Assembly (NCBI GenBank): GCA_037043015.1
Contig: CM073327.1
Span: 4,384,727-4,448,726, forward strand
DNA length: 64,000 bases
From: Bryum argenteum
Taxonomy: Eukaryota > Streptophyta > Bryopsida > Bryales > Bryaceae
Direction: 5' to 3'
Part shown: piece by piece, positions 57,100 to 64,000 of the stretch
Position numbering within the stretch: position 1 is the stretch's first letter
How the letters are laid out: each line of letters opens with the position of its first letter
The notes under the pieces: model-generated
The model's input: the letters and a program-made list of their open reading frames with translations, nothing else
What the model was told of the DNA's origin: nothing
Databases searched by the model: none
Program-made: the position numbers and the translations under genes

Positions 57100-57291
57100 A
57101 TACCTTTCTCGGCCTTTTGGCTAAGATCAAGTGTAGTATCTGTTCTTATCAGTTTAATATCTGATACGGGGATCATCGATCCCCATGATATTAATCTAAT
57201 TTTTCTTGGGAGCGGGGCTATCCGGCAGCTTGCTGCCCGGCCCCGCGCGCGTCGCCTTGGTCTTGCACTACCTCCTTGGCCGGCGCAGCCC
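57100..57291 (+). ncRNA. U2: U2 snRNA, copy B (canonical stem IIa)
   Basis: Starts ATACCTTTCTCGGCCTTTTG and keeps GATCAAGTGTAGTATCTG and the canonical stem IIa TATCAG...CTGATA. It has a GGGGATCATCGATCCCC hairpin, an Sm-like AATTTTTC site and a 3' hairpin ending about 57291. Best candidate of the three for a functional gene. Confidence 0.92.
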
Positions 57292-57381
57292 TTCTTTCCC
57301 TCCCCACCAGGAAGGGAATCCCAACACAAGCCCTAAACAGCATCTCTCTGCATCTTCCTCAGCGTATGATCCTGCGGGGTA

Positions 57382-58415
57382 ACTTGTAAGGTGCAATGAT
57401 TCCAAAGAATAAACTCTCGTTAACATGTTACACGCAGCGAGGCCCTAATGGAAGGGGCTTTTGCTGTTAGTACTTCATGCTTATTTTTGTTAAATTTCGT
57501 ATGACTTTACTTGTGCATTATTTCTAGAGGCTCAAATTTTGGACAAACAACAATTGTGGCTTAGGAGAAGACAAAGAGATTCTCTCCGCCATCTGCCCAC
57601 CATGCCACATCCCTTGGTTGTATCCTTTATATGCTTTGTATGTTTAATCCACAAATTTCTTTTCTTCACATTTTTTCATTGATTTCTAATACCCCATGAT
57701 CCATAGTGACTAGTTGCAGGGTATTACTAGTTCCAGGGTAACTATTAGCATGGTATGACCAACTGTATCTAATTGCATGGCAGGAATCACATGTAACTAC
57801 TAGCATGGCATGATCCACAAGTGACTAATAGCATAATTAGCTAATACATATCTACAATGATTAGTATTTGGCATGTCCTACGGTTTTTAGTAAATGGAGA
57901 TGAAGAATTCCAAGTTTCACTTTGCATCTCACTAGGGTTTCCAGTTGTCTTGTTCATCGTCGTGTTCATTGAAATTGTAAAGTATTACCTTAAATATGCT
58001 TATGATGATGTTGTGATTGCCATTCAAATTTTTAGCTTTGATTTAGGTTGAGTTACTTCTTTTCATTGGCACTTTATGCGATTTAACTAGGTGCAAACCC
58101 TCATTTGAAGCATAATGTTAAGCTTGTGTGTAGTTATAGTTTGCCTTGATTGTTAGTCAAATGGTTAAAATGCTTGTTGGTGTTTGTTTATAGGTAAAAT
58201 AACTAGTTTGATTGTAGACTATCCCACGGTACTAGTAACCATGCTACAAGTCATTGCGGATTATTGTATACTCTACTTATTGTAAATTGTGCCATACTAT
58301 GATTTGTGGATGTATATCCTAGTACTAATGATTAGTGTCCATCATGCCATGCTACTTAGATTATGATAAAATATGTTTATTTATATGCATAATCAAATAA
58401 TGGTGTGCAATAATC

Positions 58416-58454
<39 letters not shown>

Positions 58455-60044
58455 TTATGTAGCTAGTGGAGTTATTGGTAAACATAACAAGAATTTGTAT
58501 GCAGATTTTTCAATGAAAATTATAAAAGAAACCCCAAATTTCATTAAATCTCTATAATAAGTTTAGAGAGAATCTCTAGAAATTGATTGAATTAAGAGAT
58601 AAACTTAATTTCAAAAAACAATTGTGGATGAAAGCTTGTGGATAAAAGCAAATTTTTCATACTCTTGACCATGAATAATATAACAAAATGAAACAACTAT
58701 TCAAAATTATAATCCTCAAAATTAGAAAATAAAAAATGTAATTTCTTCCTTTTCCAATTTACGACAAGTGTTGAAAGTACTTAATCATTGGTTAAAATAA
58801 ATTCAATTGACTAGACCCATCTTGCAATAAGAGTAGTGATATGCTTGTGTTCAATGTTTAGCATTAAGTATTCCAGAATGTATAGAGCTATTCTTTTACT
58901 CAACGACTAAGGAAATCGGTCAGTAATAATTTAATTTGCTTACCGTTGGGGTTTGAAAGATCTACATGCGATTGTACTTTGACTTTTCTAAGGCGTTGAC
59001 CATAGTCCTTCACGGATGTATAATTTCCTAAGTTGTTCAATATAGTGCTTCAAAGATGTGGGACTACAAGCTTCAATTGCCTTGAAAAGAAGAAGGTACA
59101 AAATAGCTCCAATAAGGTTGACAAAGAGTTTAATATCAACTAGCCCAATGGTTAATTTATCTATAGAATATGTATGAAGTAGATATGTCGACTAAGATGA
59201 GGAATAGTTAAAAATAAAGTGGATATTTTGACTAACTTATAGGAGGTTCTAGAGAGAGAATGGATGATATTTGTCATGACTTAACAGTATGTATGCTACA
59301 AATTGCTCACTTATGCTATGCTACTAGCTACCATCACTATTAGAAAATGGCACTAAATGTGACATCCTTAAACCCTAAAGATCCTTGGTGCAGAATTGAC
59401 TTAATTACAAAAATTGACCTCCTTTTACTTCAAGACTAAAAAGCTCAATGTAAGAATTCTTCAAACTTCAGATCCAACCGAAGAATATCAAATTGTTCAA
59501 AACTTGAAATACTACTACCATGTCAACTTTGAACCGTATCGGTTGATAATTCTTCATTAGTGAGATTATAACGGTAAACTTTAAGTGAATTTAGTTCATG
59601 CGGGACTCCTCAAAACCCTAAAAAACCCTGAAAACCAGTTTTGGGTTTTAACCTCTTAGTGTGCCGAATGTAGAGAAACAACATTTTGGATTAAAGACGG
59701 CAACTTTGAAGAGCCAAAACTTCTTCATCCATGGTCCATTATGGAAGAAATCACTTGGCGGTTAGGTTCCATATCAAGTCTACTTTGTGTGATAAAAATT
59801 TGAAATGTGTTCTTTGGCAAACAAAAGGCTAGGACGATGAGGGGTTAAGAAATTTTGGAGGTAAATGGCTTGACCACAATAAGGTTTAAGGTTTCTTATT
59901 TGGTGAAGTGGATCATTGTGTACTTGAAGTGACATATCTGATTTGACGTAAGAGTATAGATATGGTCTAATAAATACTTTCAGATTAAAAAAATTGAGAG
60001 AAATGTTGTATTCTACCGTAAATAACAGCGGAGGCAGTTTACAT
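57382..60044. other. AT-rich intergenic DNA with (TA)n
   Basis: No recognised gene. A (TA)n run spans about 58420-58446. Confidence 0.55.
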
Positions 60045-60146
60045 TTTCATTAATCAGGTTTCGCCATAGCTTCTCAAGGTGGAGCTTTTACAGACACTCG
60101 AAATATCAACAACGAGTGAGAAGATGTCTCTGCGTGACAATAATTG

Positions 60147-60729
60147 CTAGTCGCCATCACTCATCCTCAATGCAGACGGCCACATGTGTAAGGGAAAACC
60201 AGAGGCTACTGAAGATTCAATCGTCTCCGAACATTCCACATGATTATCTGCTGATTTTACGAAAGTAGCGCTCACATTCATGTCGATAAGCTTCTTCAGA
60301 GCCCGTTTCCCTTCGAGAATTGGGTCGCATTCGCATGCGACAGAGGACCTAGGCCTTGCACATAATAACACTTGCTCTAGGGGTATGTAGAAGGCCTCAT
60401 CTCCGCATCCAACTTCGTCAGCGAGGAGAACAGTTGCACGGACTGATTCTCCAGCTATGGACTACGTCGATGAATTGGCCACGGCCCGGTTGAGTTTCAT
60501 CAGAAGCATCATCGTCGTCGTCATCGGAGGGATGCCAGCTGTCGTCGTCGTACTCCTCATCGACAAACAGAGGTCGAGTGCTCTTCGATGCCTTCACGAA
60601 AACCTCCTCCAGATGGGGGTTGGTGTAGACGTTGAAAGCAAACCTCTTCTCTCGGCCCTTGTGCTTTCCATCTACATGTTTAACCGGTCCTTTTTCGTTG
60701 TGTAACACCGCCTGCTTCTTGCGCTGCAT
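60147..60729 (-). pseudogene. Asp-rich unknown protein, copy C (frameshifted)
   Basis: Counterpart of 35782-36276. The N-terminal part (60729-60418) is open through KRFAFNVYTNPHLEEVFVKA and the Asp run, then shifts frame. The C-terminal part (60371-60147) continues past NHV to ECSETIESSVASGF and a stop, showing the longer original end. It lacks the 38-bp triplication of copy A. Confidence 0.5.
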
Positions 60730-60937
60730 TCTTCTCCCAAGACTTCACCTGCACTTCCACCGAGCGCCGAGTCGATGGGTAAAGGTCTCTGGGGCTACTA
60801 CACTAAGCTCAATCTATTAGCTTACAGTATATATTACAATACTATATGCTACTGTAATAGGTTAACTATATATATGCTGCAACACTCCGCTGTACAATGC
60901 TCGTGTTTGTGTGTTTGCGATCGATCGATTTTATAGT

Positions 60938-61225
60938 TCAATGGGCGATGGCTTGGTCAACTACAGCGTTCGATCGGATGCTTGGCTTGCGCGCAAAGCA
61001 AGCTTTCAAAAAGTTCTTCAACGTGCGCAAGGTCTGCAGATGAATTTGTTCAATAGATTGTTTCGGCACTAGGTGGGAAGGTTCTGTAGTCCACGTTCCA
61101 AGCGATTTCTGGGAAAGTGACATGCCTTGGTGCACAAACGTCCACAAGACAAATTTGCACTTTACAGTACATGTTGCCTCAAATGATAAACATTGTACAA
61201 GACAATTTAACCCAACTCTTGTCAT
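60938..61225 (-). CDS. Unidentified ORF, copy C
   Basis: 95 codons, nearly the same as 35286-35573 (IEQIHLQTLRTLKNFLKACF). Function unknown. Confidence 0.4.
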   Translation of the reverse strand: MTRVGLNCLVQCLSFEATCTVKCKFVLWTFVHQGMSLSQKSLGTWTTEPSHLVPKQSIEQIHLQTLRTLKNFLKACFARKPSIRSNAVVDQAIAH

Positions 61226-61229
61226 ATTT

Positions 61230-63059
61230 TTCAGACATTGGGATGTATTGGCTCCGATTCCTAATGCTTTGAGTCGACTTTTACCGTAGTTTCACAAAGA
61301 ACAACAAGTGCGGCTCTTGATGAAGTAGGGTAGACCCAATTTCCTAAAATTTCACCAATGTCATGGATACGCAGTGCGATGTTCCCCGCTTCGCGATAGT
61401 AACTTCACCGATGCAGTACTCTTGTCGAACAAACTGAAACTACGTCAAGAAAATGCATCACATTGCACAATTACATGACACACATTTTGCAAGGTACGCG
61501 CCAAACGAACACGAAAGTTACGGTAATCGCAGAACGTGTACAAAGAAGGTGTAAGTTGGAGGGATCATGGAAATTTCATCCGAGAGATGAGAACATCAAA
61601 TCAAAGACGTCAATGCAGTGATGATGTTGGTCCGACCGAGTGTTACGGAAGTTACCCTCACGTTGCTCGCTAATCATTCACACCGAACCCCAAACCCTAA
61701 TTTCCGAAACCCTACAAGATGCAGCTCTCCACTCGTCTCCTCATTCACACGTACCCGCTCTTTTCTTACGCCTGTCTGCATGCATTTCGGTCTCCTCTTT
61801 TGGCTTTCATGACTGCTTTGTTTGGATTGGCCTTTGTGCACCACACCGGGTCACTTGTGTGTGTCTGGATATGGTGTCCTCCTCCTTCCCTGTTGCCCAC
61901 ACAGAGTCGCCTCTCTACCCTTACTCCGCAAGCACATGCGGCATACCCGGCCCCCGGGACTCGACACCCCAGAGGAGACTTACAAATTTTTGTTTTCTTG
62001 TAGCGACAATTGATGAAACACTATGGAATGGGTAATTTGTGCCGATATACGTGATGCGAAACACCTTGGAGAACTCGATGTCCGCTGTTTCATTTCATTT
62101 AGGGTTTGAGAGCGTAGTCCGCCAACCCGCCACGAAGGGGGTAGCAATTCTTTGGGACCTCATGCTCGACCAGGGTTAGCGAAATTGCTTTTCGTTTCTC
62201 GATAGGAAGCCACGTGCATGTCTGATTGCATAGTGGTGCCACTTAGGCGATCACATTTTCTACTATCTTACGGAGGATCTCCCAAGACAGGGGAAGTGCC
62301 GTAGGGCATTGAAGCGAATGCCTTGGATCCAGACCCTAACCCTTATCTTTGCATCAAGCTTGTCTTGGAGGCTCGATATTGGGTTTTCGGTTAGAGGAGT
62401 GTATGGGTGAATGATTTGACACGGGTTCGGGAGGGTGTTGATGTTCGGTAGGCGCACCTTTACCAATACCGGGAGTTATACTTCCGTACTTCGTGGTTTA
62501 ATGGCGGTTGCGCGATATTCAAAACCGTGGTCATCTTGGATCATTGGGTTCTTGTTGGTCTCAATGAAGCCGGAAACCCACGGGACATTCCGATGAAAAC
62601 TCCGTAAAAATGCAATCGGCCATATTGAAGAATACAACCTAAAATTTGTGCGGTGACTCAAGAGGCCCAACTCGCCGCAAATGCACTCATCAACTAAATC
62701 AATCTCGAGATGATCCACTCGTTTCTACCAAAGGTGGTCTCCATGGGGCATTGGCCGTAAAGTGATCCCTCATGCATCCGGAGCTTGGTTCGAAACGGAG
62801 CATCCATCCGGAGGAAAAGTTCAACACATGGCTTCGGCCACGAAATGCCTACGGAGAAAATGATCGTTCACGCGTGTCTTTGTCAATTCCACTTGATGAA
62901 CGTAGCGAATCATTGGAAACTAGAGAATCTAACTCTCTACCACCACCTTCCTTGATGACACAAAGAAAGATACCCCCGTCAAACTTACCAGAAATCCGCA
63001 CAAGCGAGGTTGAGCACGCCGAGTCGATCTTCCGCGCACGAACCTGCGAAGTGCACAAT
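61230..63059 (-). other. Copy C middle part, frame-broken open frames
   Basis: Corresponds to 33590-35280 in copy A. Minus-strand pieces such as 62718-62476 (LGLLSHRTNFRLYSSIWPIA) and 62466-62263 (NPISSLQDKLDAKIRVRV) keep their sense in copy A as well, suggesting one former gene. Unknown family. Confidence 0.35.
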
Positions 63060-63290
63060 TGTGATCAATCGGTAACTGAAATTTCACGAAGCTCCGGATG
63101 AAGTATGAACGCTCAAGGCACCATGGAATTTTCCTCCAAATAGTTCGAAAACAAAGACATGATGATCTTTGGTCCGAGTGATAGAGAAGTTGTCATGAGA
63201 CACGCGGCTCGCTATCCACGAAGGAATGTTGTGGAGTGTCTTTGGAACCCGAACTTCGCAATGAGGGCAAGAGCCTCCAATCGTCAAACA
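63060..63290 (-). pseudogene. Unidentified conserved coding remnant, copy C
   Basis: PKTLHNIPSWIASRVSHDNF as in copy A. Unknown family. Confidence 0.4.
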
Positions 63291-63624
63291 AAAGCGGCCG
63301 GTGGAAGAGGGTGATGCCAGGTGATGGTCCGAACTCGATCAACATGAGGCGTGCAAAAGATTTGAGCAGAAAACATGGATTGTAAAGAATGATGCCTTCT
63401 CGACGATATAGCAATAATTGCTTGGAATGAGATGAGAATAGGTAGGGAACTTGATGGAGGAATTTGGACGTGAGGAGCACTGGGAGCGATTGCATCGCGA
63501 GGACGATGAACATGCGAGTGCGTGCGGAGGAAGGTCGAAGATAGGAGATCACTTGTGCGGGAGGGTAGGATACAATGAGTGCGATGGTTTGGGGTGGTAT
63601 GGCAATTGGTGAAATGTATGTTAA

Positions 63625-63635
63625 ATCCCATAGGC
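63625..63635 (+). promoter_or_regulatory. Possible snRNA upstream element of U2 copy C
   Basis: ATCCCATAGGC starts 69 bp upstream of U2; same as copies A and B. Confidence 0.4.
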
Positions 63636-63693
63636 GTGGGAGGAGAGGCGGAGGGTGCGAGGTGTGCGAGCGGGCGGGAGAGATGGGAGAAGC

Positions 63694-63892
63694 ATACCTT
63701 TCTCGGCCTTTTGGCTAAGATCAAGTGTAGTATCTGTTCTTATCGCTTTAATATCGATACGGGGATCATCGATCCCCATGATATTAATCTAATTTTTCTT
63801 GGGAGCGGGGCTATCCGGACTTCTTTGCCGCCCCGCCCGTCGCCGCCTTGGTCTTGCACTACCTCCTTGGCGGGCGCAGCCCTTCTTTTTCC
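63694..63892 (+). ncRNA. U2: U2 snRNA, copy C (variant stem IIa)
   Basis: Same 5' end, branch-site-pairing GTAGTA and Sm-like site. Stem IIa reads TATCGCTTTAATATCGATA: both arms changed, leaving a shorter stem (TATCG with CGATA) that still pairs. It could be a true variant or a sequence error at CAG/CTG. Confidence 0.87.
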
Positions 63893-64000
63893 TTCCCACC
63901 AGGAGGGGGAATTCCAACACAAGCCCTAAACAAAGACATTGTAAACGGCACTTTCGTGCATCGGTGTGCATTTTCGTAAGGATGTGATCGTGCATCAGTC

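Larger units (their letters stand above)
56240..57380 (+). repeat. U2-containing block, copy B (short)
   Basis: Same orientation as copy C. It covers U2 and about 860 bp upstream, then stops matching. A private 30-bp triplication (CGCATACCCTGTCAAACTTA core) lies at 56322-56410, single in copies A and C. Confidence 0.88.
60045..64000 (-). repeat. U2-containing block, copy C (runs off the window end)
   Basis: Reverse complement of copy A (32478-36545), about 23.5 kb away. It continues to the last base of the window. Differences from copy A are frequent at CTG/CAG triplets. Confidence 0.9.

Overview
Nuclear DNA of a land plant, probably a non-seed plant such as a bryophyte. The evidence is spliceosomal introns, three plant-type U2 snRNA sequences, a plant TIR-NB-LRR receptor, a primer-binding site matching plant tRNA-Gly(UCC), and several plant-type transposon families. 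The species cannot be fixed from sequence alone. All family names rest on motifs read by eye; no search was run.

Layout. 1-5142: AT-rich DNA with minisatellites and a short GC-rich island. 5148-30912: one Ty3/gypsy LTR retrotransposon, read on the minus strand, with 1.65-kb LTRs and a 5-bp target duplication (ATTGT). Its reverse transcriptase is split by a 14-kb Mutator-like DNA transposon (9946-24025) with terminal inverted repeats and a 9-bp target duplication (TCCACGTTC). 32478-36545: a U2-containing block that recurs inverted at 60045-64000 and, shortened, at 56240-57380. 36720-37810: copia remnant. 38429-44625: 5' part of a non-LTR retrotransposon with a 2A-like motif. 47296-53740: an intact seven-exon immune-receptor gene on the minus strand.

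Two items stand out. (1) The Mutator-like element carries, divergently from its transposase, a multi-exon gene that I read as a ParB-like domain joined to a beta-class (N4-cytosine/N6-adenine type) DNA methyltransferase. Next to it are six near-copies of a 20-bp palindrome, and a captured fragment of the ribosome-biogenesis gene NOC3. (2) The receptor gene splices in frame to 1568 codons: hydrophobic N-terminus, TIR, NB-ARC with intact motifs, LRRs, an unassigned beta-rich exon, and two tandem domains resembling the farnesoic-acid O-methyltransferase (FAMeT, PF12248) family.

A caution applies to the repeats. Where two copies can be aligned (two LTRs, U2 blocks), differences cluster at CAG/CTG trinucleotides. 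This could be real divergence, or a base-calling artefact at CHG-methylated cytosines. Some frame breaks in the transposons may therefore not be real. The receptor gene shows no frame break.
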